DNA from: Microbacterium salitolerans | GTDB taxonomy: Bacteria > Actinomycetota > Actinomycetes > Actinomycetales > Microbacteriaceae | Assembly: GCF_019720895.1 (NCBI RefSeq) | Contig: NZ_JAHKSH010000004.1 | Coordinates: forward strand, 1-64,000 | Length of the DNA stretch: 64,000 nucleotides | Direction of reading: 5' to 3' | In this document: positions 43,132-51,513 of the stretch, piece after piece | Layout: the number at the start of each line of letters is the position of its first letter | How positions within the stretch are numbered: position 1 is the first letter of the stretch | Made by a program: the position numbers and the translations under genes | Notes under the pieces: generated by a model | What the model was told of the DNA's origin: nothing | The model's input: the letters and a program-made list of their open reading frames with translations, nothing else | The model's database searches: none

Positions 43132-44637
43132 TCAGGCCTCCGCTCCCGTCAGCGCGGGCTCGTCGATCGAATCGAGGTCGCTGGGGCTCGACAGCGTGCC
43201 GCGCACCGCCGTCGCCGCCGCCACGAGGGGCGACACGAGGTGCGTGCGCCCGCCCTTGCCCTGACGGCCCTCGAAGTTGCGGTTGCTCGTGGAGGCGCAG
43301 CGCTCCCCCGGCGCGAGCTGGTCGGGGTTCATGCCGAGACACATCGAGCATCCGGCGAAGCGCCACTCCGCACCGAAATCGGTGACGACCTTGTCGATCC
43401 CCTCCGCTTCGGCCTGCAGGCGCACACGGGCGGATCCCGGCACGACCATGACGCGCACGCCATCGGCCTTCTGGCGCCCCTCGATGATCGAGGCGAAGGC
43501 CCGCAGATCCTCGATGCGACTGTTCGTGCACGAGCCCATGAAGACGGCGTCGACGGCGATCTGCTTCATCGGGGTGCCGGGCTCGAGATCCATGTACTGG
43601 CAGGCCCGTTCGGCCGCGGCGCGCGCGTCGGGATCCTCGAACGACTCGGGCAGGGGAACGGACTCGCTGAGCGAGACGCCCTGGCCCGGGTTCGTGCCCC
43701 ACGTCGCGAACGGCTCGAGCTCGCCGGCGTCGAGGAACACCTCGGCGTCGAACACGGCACCCTCGTCGGTCGGAAGCGATCTCCAGTACGCGACGGCGTC
43801 GTCCCAGTCGGCGCCCGTCGGAGCGTGCGGACGGCCCTTGACGTACTTGAACGTCGTCTCGTCGGGTGCGACCATGCCGGCGCGGGCACCCGCCTCGATC
43901 GACATGTTGCAGACGGTCATGCGCCCCTCCATCGAGAGGGCGCGGATCGCGCTGCCGCGGAACTCGAGGACATACCCCTGGCCGCCCCCCGTGCCGATCT
44001 TCGCGATGACGGCGAGGACGATGTCCTTGGCGGTGACGCCCGGCTTCAGGTCGCCCTCGACGGTGATCGCCATCGTCTTGAACGGCTTCAGCGAGAGGGT
44101 CTGCGTGGCGAGGACATGCTCGACCTCGCTCGTGCCGATGCCGAAGGCGAGGGCGCCGAACGCCCCGTGCGTCGACGTGTGGCTGTCGCCGCACACGACG
44201 GTGACGCCCGGCATCGTGAGCCCCAGCTGCGGGCCGACGACGTGGACGATGCCCTGTTCTGCATCGCCCAGCGAGTGCAGACGCACGCCGAACTCCGCGG
44301 CGTTCCTGCGCAGCGTGTCGACCTGCGTGCGGCTCGTGAGGTCGGCGATCGGCTTGTCGATGTCGAGCGTCGGAGTGTTGTGGTCCTCCGTCGCGATCGT
44401 GAGATCGAGGCGACGGGGCTCTCGACCCTCCTCCCGCAGGCCGTCGAACGCCTGGGGGCTCGTCACCTCGTGGACGAGATGGAGGTCGATGTAGATGAGG
44501 TCGGGTTCGCCGTTCTCACCGCGGACGACGACATGGTCATCCCACAGCTTCTCGGCCAGAGTGCGGGGGCGATCCGGGATCGAATTCGGGGTGGACATGC
44601 TCAGCGTCAGCTCCTTCGCGTCGTGGGTGTCGGCCAT
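43132..44637 (-). CDS. leuC: 3-isopropylmalate dehydratase large subunit
   Basis: This 501-residue aconitase-family subunit binds a [4Fe-4S] cluster through cysteines in GSCTNSR and CSMCLG. The ATG at 44637 has GGAG 7 bases upstream and was chosen over an ATG at 44598, whose AAGGAG is 12 bases away. The chosen Shine-Dalgarno sequence is partly within the hairpin 44647-44686, which fits the attenuation model. It is followed by leuD. Confidence 0.94.
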   Translation of the reverse strand: MADTHDAKELTLSMSTPNSIPDRPRTLAEKLWDDHVVVRGENGEPDLIYIDLHLVHEVTSPQAFDGLREEGREPRRLDLTIATEDHNTPTLDIDKPIADLTSRTQVDTLRRNAAEFGVRLHSLGDAEQGIVHVVGPQLGLTMPGVTVVCGDSHTSTHGAFGALAFGIGTSEVEHVLATQTLSLKPFKTMAITVEGDLKPGVTAKDIVLAVIAKIGTGGGQGYVLEFRGSAIRALSMEGRMTVCNMSIEAGARAGMVAPDETTFKYVKGRPHAPTGADWDDAVAYWRSLPTDEGAVFDAEVFLDAGELEPFATWGTNPGQGVSLSESVPLPESFEDPDARAAAERACQYMDLEPGTPMKQIAVDAVFMGSCTNSRIEDLRAFASIIEGRQKADGVRVMVVPGSARVRLQAEAEGIDKVVTDFGAEWRFAGCSMCLGMNPDQLAPGERCASTSNRNFEGRQGKGGRTHLVSPLVAAATAVRGTLSSPSDLDSIDEPALTGAEA

Positions 44638-44646
44638 CGACTGACT

Positions 44647-44686
44647 CCGCGACGGGGAGGCCTACTGCAGCGTGATCCCGTCGCGG
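44647..44686 (-). promoter_or_regulatory. Hairpin over the leuC Shine-Dalgarno sequence (attenuator)
   Basis: CCGCGACGGG (44647-44656) pairs perfectly with CCCGTCGCGG (44677-44686) around a 20-base loop. On the minus-strand RNA the 5' arm is inside leader codons 10-13 and the 3' arm ends within the leuC GGAG. Stalling of a ribosome at the leader's Leu codons would cover the 5' arm and free the start. Confidence 0.65.
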
Positions 44687-44715
44687 CAGCTAAGGAGGAG
44701 CCTGGCGAACCGCAC
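44662..44715 (-). CDS. Leucine-rich leader peptide of leuCD
   Basis: A 17-codon open frame starts with GTG at 44715 and reads MRFARLLLSCRDGITLQ, ending at a TAG inside the hairpin loop. Codons 6-8 are three consecutive leucines (CTC CTC CTT at 44700-44692). A TACTCT -10 box lies 6 bases before the GTG, so the message is probably leaderless. The position of the Leu triplet, just before the attenuator stem, argues that it senses leucyl-tRNA. Confidence 0.65.
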   Translation of the reverse strand: MRFARLLLSCRDGITLQ

Positions 44716-44721
44716 CCGTCG

Positions 44722-44752
44722 AGAGTACCAGAATGCTCAGCCCCGACCGTCA
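44722..44752 (-). promoter_or_regulatory. Putative promoter of leuCD
   Basis: On the minus strand TGACGG (44752-44747) and TACTCT (44727-44722) are separated by 19 bases. The -35 box lies inside the loop of the upstream terminator. Transcription would begin at or near the GTG of the leader peptide. Confidence 0.45.
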
Positions 44753-44775
44753 CGTGACGATCGGGGCTGAGCATT
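44732..44775 (-). terminator. Terminator downstream of the TerC gene
   Basis: A perfect 15-bp stem (AATGCTCAGCCCCGA at 44732-44746 with 44761-44775) encloses a loop that is itself palindromic (CGTCACGTGACG). It starts 27 bases after the TerC stop and separates TerC from leuCD. Confidence 0.75.
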
Positions 44776-44802
44776 GTGCGTGGATCACACCGTGCGCACC
44801 TG

Positions 44803-45807
44803 TCAGTTCTCGGAGATCTCCTCCGAGGGCACCTTCTTCTTGCGCACCGCGGTCGCGATGAGGCTCGCCCCGGTCGCGACGACGATCGACGCCACGATGA
44901 CGCCGAGGGACGTCCAGTTGCTGATCTCGGGCGCCCACTCGACATGCTCGCCGCCGTTGATGAACGGCAGCTCGTTGACGTGCAGGGCATGGAAGAACAG
45001 CTTCGCGCCGATGAACGCGAGGATGAACGCGACGCCGTACTTGAGGTACTGGAGCCGGTCGAGCAGGTCTCCCAGGAGGAAGTACAGCTGACGCAGCCCC
45101 ATGAGGGCGAACAGGTTCGCGGCGAAGACGATGAACGGATCCTGCGTGATGCCGAAGATCGCCGGGATCGAGTCGATCGCGAAGATGAGGTCGGTGACGC
45201 CGATCGACAGGAAGACGATGAGCATCGGCGTGAGGATCTTCTTCCCGTTCACGACCGTGGTCAGCTTGGCGCCGTCGTACGTGTCGTGGATCGGAATGAA
45301 GCGGCGCAGGAGCCGCACCAGGAAGGTCTCCTTCTTCGCGTCCTCCTGATGCTCGTTCTCGAACACCTGCCGGGCGGCGGTGTATACGAGGAACGCGCCG
45401 AAGATGTAGAAGATCCAGCTGAAGTTCTCGATGAGGGCCGCGCCCACCAGAATGAAGGCCGCGCGCAGGATGAGCGCGATGATGATGCCCACCATCAGCA
45501 CCTCCTGCTGATACTTCCGCGGCACCGAGAACTGGGTCATGATCAGGACGAAGACGAACAGATTGTCGATCGACAGGCTGTATTCCGTGAGCCAGCCGCT
45601 CACGAACTCGACTGCGTGATCGGGGTCGCCGATCATCCAGAGCACGGCCGCGAAGATGAGGGCGAGCGTGACGTAGAAGCCGACCCAGAGGGCCGACTCT
45701 CGCGTGGAGGGGATGTGAGGCCGCTTCAGGATGAGCAGCAGGTCGCCGATGAGGATGAGGACGAGCACGATGAGCGCGCCGACCTCGAATGCGACGGGGA
45801 TGTCCAA
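44803..45807 (-). CDS. TerC-family integral membrane protein
   Basis: This 334-residue membrane protein has about nine helices and the TerC features EYSLSIDNLFVFVLI and FAIDSIPAIFGITQDPF, each carrying an acidic residue within a helix that may bind a divalent metal. The TTG start at 45807 is supported by AAGGA 7 bases upstream and by the family start (DIPVAFEVG). TerC/Alx proteins are linked to Mn(II) export and to metal loading of secreted proteins. A candidate Mn(II) riboswitch in its leader supports a manganese role. Confidence 0.9.
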   Translation of the reverse strand: MDIPVAFEVGALIVLVLILIGDLLLILKRPHIPSTRESALWVGFYVTLALIFAAVLWMIGDPDHAVEFVSGWLTEYSLSIDNLFVFVLIMTQFSVPRKYQQEVLMVGIIIALILRAAFILVGAALIENFSWIFYIFGAFLVYTAARQVFENEHQEDAKKETFLVRLLRRFIPIHDTYDGAKLTTVVNGKKILTPMLIVFLSIGVTDLIFAIDSIPAIFGITQDPFIVFAANLFALMGLRQLYFLLGDLLDRLQYLKYGVAFILAFIGAKLFFHALHVNELPFINGGEHVEWAPEISNWTSLGVIVASIVVATGASLIATAVRKKKVPSEEISEN

Positions 45808-45830
45808 GCGGAGTCCTTTCGGGGTGCGAT

Positions 45831-45935
45831 GGAGGACGAAAGTCTCTCCCCCGCACAACCGGCGGTGCGCGCCCGGAGCCACACCGACGAGGCCCGTACT
45901 GACGAAGCGCGCAAGAACGGGATACTCCCTCTCGC
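45831..45935 (-). ncRNA. Candidate yybP-ykoY (Mn2+) riboswitch
   Basis: The leader of the TerC gene carries, in order on the minus strand, GAGAGGGAGTATCCCG (45933-45918), CGTCAGTACGGGCC (45904-45891) and a final hairpin GGGAGAGACTTTCGTCCTCC (45850-45831). The GGGAGTA and TCAGTACG segments resemble the two metal-binding loops of the yybP-ykoY family, which commonly precedes TerC genes. Boundaries are approximate and no covariance search was possible. Confidence 0.5.
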
Positions 45936-45995
45936 AGCACTCAGCTTACAAGCCCCGCGCGAGGATCCCACCGCGAGACTCCTGCGGAAACGCAG

Positions 45996-46023
45996 AACGC
46001 CCGGATCCGAAGATCCGGGCGTT
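45996..46023 (-). terminator. Terminator downstream of tRNA-Glu
   Basis: A perfect 12-bp stem (AACGCCCGGATC at 45996-46007 with 46012-46023) closes on the stable tetraloop TTCG (minus strand). It lies 10 bases after the 3' end of the tRNA. Confidence 0.8.
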
Positions 46024-46033
46024 CTGACTGCGG

Positions 46034-46106
46034 TGACCCCAGCGGGATTCGAACCCGCGTTACCGGCGTGAGAGGCCAGCGTACTAGGCCGCTATACGAT
46101 GGGGCC
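46034..46106 (-). tRNA. tRNA-Glu (anticodon CUC)
   Basis: A 73-base cloverleaf on the minus strand has acceptor GGCCCCA/TGGGGTC, T-loop GTTCGAATC and anticodon loop CUCUCAC, giving anticodon CUC (codon GAG). The discriminator base is A and the CCA end is not encoded (CCG follows). Confidence 0.95.
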
Positions 46107-46155
46107 GCATCTGTTCTGTTGCTTTTCGTTCCCGCTCTGCCGCGGCAACTAGATC

Positions 46156-46184
46156 ACTGTACATCGTTTCTGAGCGCGCGGCAA
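46156..46184 (-). promoter_or_regulatory. Putative promoter of tRNA-Glu
   Basis: On the minus strand TTGCCG (46184-46179) and TACAGT (46161-46156) are separated by 17 bases, giving a start about 43 bases before the mature tRNA. Confidence 0.5.
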
Positions 46185-46286
46185 AATCGGGCCACGCTTT
46201 GCGCGCCGCCCGGGCGTGTCTCGTCGCGGAGAAGCCTATTCGCGGAAGCGGTCGAACGGAACCCCGCACGGTGGCATGCTCGGAGC

Positions 46287-46922
46287 ATGCGCGTCACGAA
46301 GCACGAACATGCCTACCTGACCATCGAGAACTCCGGCGAGACGCTCGTGATCGACCCCGGCGGGTTCGTGCCCGATCTCGGGGAGCTCGACAACGTCACG
46401 GCGGTCGTCATCACGCACGAGCATCCGGATCACTGGACGCCGGCGCATCTCGAACGCCTCGCCGCGGACTTCCCCGGCGTTCCGATGTTCACGACGGCCG
46501 CGACTGCGGACAAGGCGTCCGTCGACATGACCGTCGTCGCACCCGGAGACGCGGTGACGGCAGGTTCCTTCCGCCTGCGATTCTTCGGTGGCACGCACAA
46601 CGAGATCCACTCGTCGATACCACTCATCGACAACATCGGAGTGCTCGTCGACGACCAGCTGTACTACCCGGGCGACTCCTACGCGGTGCCGGAGGGCATC
46701 GAGGTCCCGATGCTCGCGGCACCGATCGGCGCCCCCTGGCTGAAGATCGGCGAGGCCATGGACTTCGTGCTCGCCGTCTCGCCGGGTCAGGCGTTCGGCA
46801 CGCACGACATGCCGCTGTCGGCCGTTGGCCTGAAGATGCACCGAGAGCGCCTGCGCTGGGCGACGGCACAGGGCGGCGGCACGTTCCACGAACTCGATGC
46901 GGGCGACACAATCGAGCTCTGA
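46287..46922 (+). CDS. Metallo-beta-lactamase fold hydrolase, UlaG-like
   Basis: This 211-residue protein has a metallo-beta-lactamase fold. The metal-binding motif is THEHPDHWTP (HxHxDH) and later ligands are in PGDSYAVP and GTHDMP. The arrangement resembles the UlaG-like, sugar-phosphate or cyclic-ester hydrolase branch. The ATG at 46287 sits in a 17-base palindrome (46274-46290) that also includes the GGAG. Substrate unknown. It diverges from tRNA-Glu. Confidence 0.83.
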   Translation: MRVTKHEHAYLTIENSGETLVIDPGGFVPDLGELDNVTAVVITHEHPDHWTPAHLERLAADFPGVPMFTTAATADKASVDMTVVAPGDAVTAGSFRLRFFGGTHNEIHSSIPLIDNIGVLVDDQLYYPGDSYAVPEGIEVPMLAAPIGAPWLKIGEAMDFVLAVSPGQAFGTHDMPLSAVGLKMHRERLRWATAQGGGTFHELDAGDTIEL

Positions 46923-46932
46923 CGCCGGCGGC

Positions 46933-48243
46933 TCAGAACAGCGAGCCGATCCAGGAGAACAGCTGGCCGACGTCGCGGAAGAACTCCATCGCCATCCCCC
47001 AGATCCCCCAGGCGCCGATGCCGATCAGCACGACGGCGACGATGATGCCGAAGACGGCGGTCGCGCTGGGCGCGAATCGCAACCTGCGACCACCGCCCGC
47101 CGCTCCGCGCTGCGGCGTCGGAAGCGCCCGACCGGACGCGCGACGCTCGGCGTCGACGTGCCGCTCGTCGCGCCAGCGCCCCCAGCTCTCGATCCGCGTG
47201 GCGAGCGCGCCGAGCGTCTCGTTCATCGCCTTCCAGTCGTCCGGCTCCGTCGTGCCGAGGCGCCTCTTCGAGTACACGACGAGCCAGTCGTCGACGATCT
47301 CGACGTCGTAGCGCGCGACGCGGTCGATCAGGTGCTCCATGACATCGGGCGAGAACAGATACAGCGCGTCGGTTTCATAGCCCTCGGGGCAGTAGAGCGT
47401 GAAGTGTCGGTCGAATCCGCCTTCGAGCCCGAGGCGCTGACTGCCGTGCGGCTCCGAGATCCCGGGCAGACTCGACGAGAGCAGACCGTTCGATCCGCGC
47501 GCGTCGAGGAGGATGTGCGGCAACCCCGTCGGCAGGCGCAGCGCCGCGAATCCCCATCGAGCGCGCGCATTCCCCACACCCGTGCCCTCGAGGTCTCCGC
47601 CGATCACGCCGGCCTCGAACGGACCGGCGCCACGGCGGCGGACGCGATGAAGGGAGCCGGAGAGCGTCTCGGGCCTGCTGTCTCCGCGAGAGGAGCGGAA
47701 CCGCGCGCTGTACTGCATTCCATTCGCCCCGGCGAGGCGCTCGAAGGCGACCCCGCGTCGCACCTCGCGGCGCTGACGGCGCACGGGGCGCCACACGCCG
47801 CCGAGCAGCAGCCCTGCCCCCACGAGGACGATCGGCAGCGTCACCAGCCACCCCTCGCCGACGACCCCTTCGGTGCCGGCCACAAGCATGAAGCCGACGT
47901 CGAGGAGCGCGAGCACCGCGAAGGCGAACGCGAGGACGACGAGCAGGAACGCGGCGGCGAGACCGACGGCCGTGAGCGCGAGCGCGATGACGACACTCGG
48001 CACGAAGAGCACCGCGCGCCGCCACCCCCGCTTCCCCCTGCTCCATCCGAGCACGTGTGCGACCAGCCCCCAGCGGGTGAGCGGCGCCAACAGGGCGTCG
48101 ATCACCGCGTCCTTGAGGCCGAGGCGCTCAGCGCGCTCGATGTGGTGGCGCTCGAGGTACGCGCTCTCGTCCTCGCGGGTGATCGTCTCGCCGAGCACGT
48201 CCGTCCTCAGCGACGGCCAGGCGGTGCCGCGTTCTCGCTCCAC
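46933..48243 (-). CDS. Membrane protein of unknown function with N-terminal TREDE motif
   Basis: This 436-residue protein starts at GTG 48243 with AAGGA upstream. Residues 20-60 form a charged helical domain (TREDESAYLERHHIERAERLGLK) that is repeated in the small protein encoded just upstream. Two or three helices follow (about 80-150), then a soluble domain (about 160-370) and a final helix ending WIGSLF. The soluble domain contains LYLFSPDVMEHLIDRVARYDVEIVDDWLVVYSK. I do not recognise the family. Confidence 0.7.
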   Translation of the reverse strand: MERERGTAWPSLRTDVLGETITREDESAYLERHHIERAERLGLKDAVIDALLAPLTRWGLVAHVLGWSRGKRGWRRAVLFVPSVVIALALTAVGLAAAFLLVVLAFAFAVLALLDVGFMLVAGTEGVVGEGWLVTLPIVLVGAGLLLGGVWRPVRRQRREVRRGVAFERLAGANGMQYSARFRSSRGDSRPETLSGSLHRVRRRGAGPFEAGVIGGDLEGTGVGNARARWGFAALRLPTGLPHILLDARGSNGLLSSSLPGISEPHGSQRLGLEGGFDRHFTLYCPEGYETDALYLFSPDVMEHLIDRVARYDVEIVDDWLVVYSKRRLGTTEPDDWKAMNETLGALATRIESWGRWRDERHVDAERRASGRALPTPQRGAAGGGRRLRFAPSATAVFGIIVAVVLIGIGAWGIWGMAMEFFRDVGQLFSWIGSLF

Positions 48244-48244
48244 G

Positions 48245-48565
48245 TCAGCGTCCTTCCCCGATGACGATCGCGCGTGTCGCGACGCGCATCAGAAAAGGGA
48301 ACCGATCGCAGCGAGGACTCCGTCCACGACTGCGAGAATCCCTCCCAGCAGCCCCGGCTTTCCCACTCCCTCGGCGGATCATGCCGAACTGCACGCGGGC
48401 GATCGGCGAGAGTGCGTTGTAGGCGGCCGCTTTGACGTCCATGCGCGGTGCCGGATCGATATCGTGTCGCTCGCGGTACGCCTCCTCGTCCTCGCGCGTG
48501 ACCGCGCGGTCCGTGGGCGGTGAGACATCCAGCGGGTGCCAGATGCCGGCGTGAGCGTGTGCCAT
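48245..48565 (-). CDS. Small paralogue of the 436-residue protein, probably frameshifted
   Basis: The ATG at 48565 has GGAGG closely upstream. The first ~75 residues (TREDEEAYRERHDIDPAPRMDVKAAAYNAL) match the N-terminal domain of the neighbour. As read, the frame then becomes Arg/Ser-rich and runs to 48245 (106 residues). In the +1 frame the same region encodes GKPGLLGGILAVVDGVLAAIGSLF-like sequence ending at a stop at 48289, whose last residues IGSLF equal the neighbour's end. The shift would occur between about 48350 and 48375, in a G-rich run. It is thus either a broken gene, a sequencing error or programmed frameshifting. Confidence 0.6.
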   Translation of the reverse strand: MAHAHAGIWHPLDVSPPTDRAVTREDEEAYRERHDIDPAPRMDVKAAAYNALSPIARVQFGMIRRGSGKAGAAGRDSRSRGRSPRCDRFPFLMRVATRAIVIGEGR

Positions 48566-48683
48566 GTTCCTCCCCCGAGCGCGAACTGTCGCGACATCCC
48601 ATCTTGTCATTCCGCTCTGCCCCGGCCCGTCCGCGACGGCAGGTGCCCTCGCGGGTATACCACCGGCGACGTAGCCTGACCGC

Positions 48684-49934
48684 ATGAGCGTGACGATCCG
48701 CCGCTGGTGGCGCGGCCCGCTCGACGTCGAGTCGCTCGCGATCTCGTCCGTCGAGCAGGTCGCGCGAGAAGTGGATCGCGTCTCGGCGGCGCGCGGTCGT
48801 CCCGTCGCCGCCGAGACGACCGCCGAGCTCCTGCGCGCGGCGTTCGGTGCGTTCGCGCACCTGCGTGTCGACGGTCACGCGGTGAACCCGTGGGCGCCGA
48901 TGTCCGGGTTCATCCGCGCGTCCGACGGGCACGTGCGCGTCCATGCGAACTACCCGCACCATGCCGATGCGATCGCCCGCGCGACGGGCGCGACGGACCG
49001 CCCCGCTCTCGATCGCGCCGCCGCGACGATGACGGCCGACGAGCTCGAGTCCGTCGTCGTCGACGCGGGCGGGATCGCGGCGCGCGTGCGCACGGAGCAC
49101 GAGTGGCGCGACCACTCTCACGGCGCGGCGACGGCAGGCGATGCATGGATCGACGTCGTTCCTGCGGCCGCGTGCCCCGTGACGCCGACCGACGACGCTC
49201 CGCTCGCCGGGATCCGCGTGCTCGACCTCACACGCGTGCTCGCGGGCCCCTCGTGCTCGCAGCTCCTGGCCTGTCTCGGCGCGGACGTGCTGCGCGTGGA
49301 TCCGCCGCACCTCCCGGAGCTCATCGATCAGCACCTCGTGACGGGGATGGGAAAACGTTCGGCAGTCGCCGACCTCGGCGCGCACCTCGCGTCCGTGCGT
49401 CAGCTCGTCGCGTCGGCCGACGTCGTCCTCATCGGGTATCGTCCCGGTTCCCTGGACCGCTTCGGCCTCTCGCCTGCGGCGCTCGCACATGACCGCCCGG
49501 ATCTCGTCGTCGCCTCGCTCTCGGCGTGGGGCGAACACGGCCCGTGGGGAGATCGCGCGGGGTTCGACTCGATCGTTCAGGCCGCCTCCGGCATCGCCGA
49601 CGTCTGCGCATCCGACGACGGTTCGCCGGGGGCCCTCCCCGTCCAGGCGCTCGACTACAGCACGGGCGCCCTCCTCGCCGCGCGCATCCTGCGACTGCTC
49701 TCCGACGGCTGCGGCGGCACCGTGCGCGCGAGCCTCCTCGGCGCAGCCCGCACACTGCTCGCCGCCGAACGCGTGCCGCACGACACGGAGGAGCCCCTCG
49801 GCGTGCCGCTCGTCACGGTGGCATCACCGCACGGCGACCTGCTCTCCGTCCCGCCTCCGATCCTCGTCGATGGGCGAACGATCGAGCACGACGTCGGCGG
49901 GTACGGCGCGGCGTCCCTCACCTGGGCGCGCTGA
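48684..49934 (+). CDS. CoA-transferase family III (CaiB/BaiF) protein
   Basis: This 416-residue protein has two regions. The N-terminal half (to about residue 165) is divergent. The C-terminal half carries the family III pattern: GIRVLDLTRVLAGPSCSQLLACLGADVLRVDPP, then KRSAVADL, VLIGYRPGSLDRFGL and SAWGEHGPWGDRAGFDSIVQAASG. Such enzymes move CoA between short carboxylic acids. No partner or pathway gene is adjacent, so the substrate is open. It diverges from the frameshifted small gene. Confidence 0.83.
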   Translation: MSVTIRRWWRGPLDVESLAISSVEQVAREVDRVSAARGRPVAAETTAELLRAAFGAFAHLRVDGHAVNPWAPMSGFIRASDGHVRVHANYPHHADAIARATGATDRPALDRAAATMTADELESVVVDAGGIAARVRTEHEWRDHSHGAATAGDAWIDVVPAAACPVTPTDDAPLAGIRVLDLTRVLAGPSCSQLLACLGADVLRVDPPHLPELIDQHLVTGMGKRSAVADLGAHLASVRQLVASADVVLIGYRPGSLDRFGLSPAALAHDRPDLVVASLSAWGEHGPWGDRAGFDSIVQAASGIADVCASDDGSPGALPVQALDYSTGALLAARILRLLSDGCGGTVRASLLGAARTLLAAERVPHDTEEPLGVPLVTVASPHGDLLSVPPPILVDGRTIEHDVGGYGAASLTWAR

Positions 49935-49969
49935 GCGCGCCTCCGCGACGACGAGAGAGCGCCGCGCCC

Positions 49970-50308
49970 TCACGGCGTCGGAGACGCGTCGACGTGCACG
50001 ACGGTCAGCCGGATCCGCACCTTGTCGTCCGCCGTCGCGCGACGGACCGCATCGTACGCCGCGCGCGCCGTCTCGGACGTCGATGCCCCCACGCCGACGC
50101 CGATCGACGCCTCGACCACCAGATCGTCGCCGTCGCGGCCGACGCGCACCAACGGCGCGCCCGCCCCACGGAGGCCGATGAGTCGGGCTCCCGCCTCCGT
50201 CGCCTGCGCGACGACGCCCCCGGTCGCGAAGAGCGTCGCCACACCGTTCGTGTCGCGCAGCGCCGCTTCAATGCGGGAGGCCGTCGCCGCGTCGTCCATC
50301 TCGTTCAT
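49970..50308 (-). CDS. Small Asp23/Gls24-like protein
   Basis: This 112-residue protein starts at an ATG overlapping the previous stop (ATGA), with GGAGG upstream. The segment DLVVEASIGVGVG and the C-terminal VRIRLTVVHVDA follow the strand pattern of Asp23/Gls24 domains, but similarity is weak. It is the last gene of the sigma-factor operon. Confidence 0.65.
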   Translation of the reverse strand: MNEMDDAATASRIEAALRDTNGVATLFATGGVVAQATEAGARLIGLRGAGAPLVRVGRDGDDLVVEASIGVGVGASTSETARAAYDAVRRATADDKVRIRLTVVHVDASPTP

Positions 50309-50928
50309 CGGTCCTCCTCCGCGGCCCGCGGCAGCGCCTGGATGTCGTGGATCGTGATGTCGACCGCCGTGATGTCGAGGTCGACGTGCGCGGCGAGATC
50401 GCGCGAGATCGCGTCACGCAGCGCGCGCGCGGCGTCCGGGAGCGGCTGACCGTACGGCACGCTCGCGTCGACGCGGATGCGCACGGGCGCCCCGACGGCC
50501 TCGACGTCTCCGTCGAGGCGGCACCGGCCGATGACCACGCCGGGAACCGCGCGCTCCGCCGCCCGGATGACACCGCGCAGGGCGCCCTCGGTGATGGCGA
50601 GGTCGGCGTCCGCGGTCGGCTCACCGATCGGGATGCGGCGCCCCGATCGCACGTCGAGCGCGATCCCCTCGAGGATTCGGTGCACCCAGGCGTCGTCGGC
50701 GGCAGGCTCCGCGGCGGTGTCGTGCGCCTGCAGATCAGCCGAGAGCCCATGGAGCCGCTCGAGCGCGTCGAGGGCGATCCGACAACCCGCGGATTCTTCG
50801 ATCGAACGATCGACGGGCGAGCGCCCCGCCTCCAGATAGTCGGTCAGCTCTTCCAGCGTGTGGCCGTCGAGGTCTTCCTTCTCGAACCTCAGCGGATCAG
50901 GTCGTGGATCGCGGTGATCGGAGTTCAT
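50305..50928 (-). CDS. Anti-sigma-like N-terminus fused to an Asp23/Gls24 domain
   Basis: This 207-residue protein has two parts. Residues 20-65 (GHTLEELTDYLEAGRSPVDR, then ESAGCRIALDALERL) resemble the helical, sigma-binding domain of anti-sigma factors, although the HxxxCxxC zinc motif is absent. Residues about 85-205 match the Asp23/Gls24 pattern (DLAITEGALRGVIRAAERAVPGV, then IRVDASVPYGQPLP and VDLDITAVDITIHDI). The ATG overlaps the sigma-factor stop. The gene pair suggests a sigma/anti-sigma couple tied to the envelope-stress proteins; this is inference. Confidence 0.75.
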   Translation of the reverse strand: MNSDHRDPRPDPLRFEKEDLDGHTLEELTDYLEAGRSPVDRSIEESAGCRIALDALERLHGLSADLQAHDTAAEPAADDAWVHRILEGIALDVRSGRRIPIGEPTADADLAITEGALRGVIRAAERAVPGVVIGRCRLDGDVEAVGAPVRIRVDASVPYGQPLPDAARALRDAISRDLAAHVDLDITAVDITIHDIQALPRAAEEDR

Positions 50929-51488
50929 CGCCACTCCTCCATCCGAACGATGATGTGCTGTCGTGCGCGCGCGAGCAGCCCGCGCACGGTGGTGGTCCTG
51001 ATGCCCAGCTCGTCGGCGATCTCGTCGTACGAGCAGCCGCCGAACTCGCGCAGCACCCAGCACTGTCGCTGGGCATCCGGGAGCTCGGCGAGGACCTGGC
51101 CGAGCGCCTCGATCCCCGCGCGCGCCTCCGTGACGCGCGTGGGCGAGGTGCTCTCGGGCGTCGGCGGCTCGACCACGAGGTCGGCGCTCGGGCGCGTCGC
51201 CCGAATCCGGTCGATCGCTCGTCTGCTCACGATGCGCATGAGCCAGCTCTTGAGGCGAGACGGCTCCTCCAGCTCCGGCAGGCGCTGCCACGCGGTGATG
51301 AACGCCTCCTGCACGACGTCGTCGACGTCGGCGCTCCCCGGCATGATGCGACGCGTGTAGGCGCGCATCATCGGCGTATACCTTCGGACGAGGACCGCGA
51401 ACGCCGCGGTGTCGCCATCGGCGGCGCGTCCCGCGACGATGTGATCGTCGGCTTCCTCCAGCGCACCGCGCACGCGATCATCCGTCAT
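50925..51488 (-). CDS. ECF-type RNA polymerase sigma factor
   Basis: This 187-residue sigma-70 family factor has region 2 (DVDDVVQEAFITAWQRLPELEEPSRLKSWLMRI, the -10 recognition helix near SRRAIDRIRAT) and region 4 (LPDAQRQCWVLREFGGCSYDEIADELGIRTTTVRGLLARARQ). GAGGAGGGG precedes the ATG. It lies between the GlsB gene and the anti-sigma-like gene and probably controls this stress locus. Confidence 0.88.
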   Translation of the reverse strand: MTDDRVRGALEEADDHIVAGRAADGDTAAFAVLVRRYTPMMRAYTRRIMPGSADVDDVVQEAFITAWQRLPELEEPSRLKSWLMRIVSRRAIDRIRATRPSADLVVEPPTPESTSPTRVTEARAGIEALGQVLAELPDAQRQCWVLREFGGCSYDEIADELGIRTTTVRGLLARARQHIIVRMEEWR

Positions 51489-51513
51489 TCCCCATCCCCT
51501 CCTCGCGCGTCCC

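Noticed and set aside
44638-44730. T-box leader upstream of leuC
   Set aside because: The region is too short and lacks the T-box sequence and specifier architecture; a Leu-rich leader peptide explains it better.
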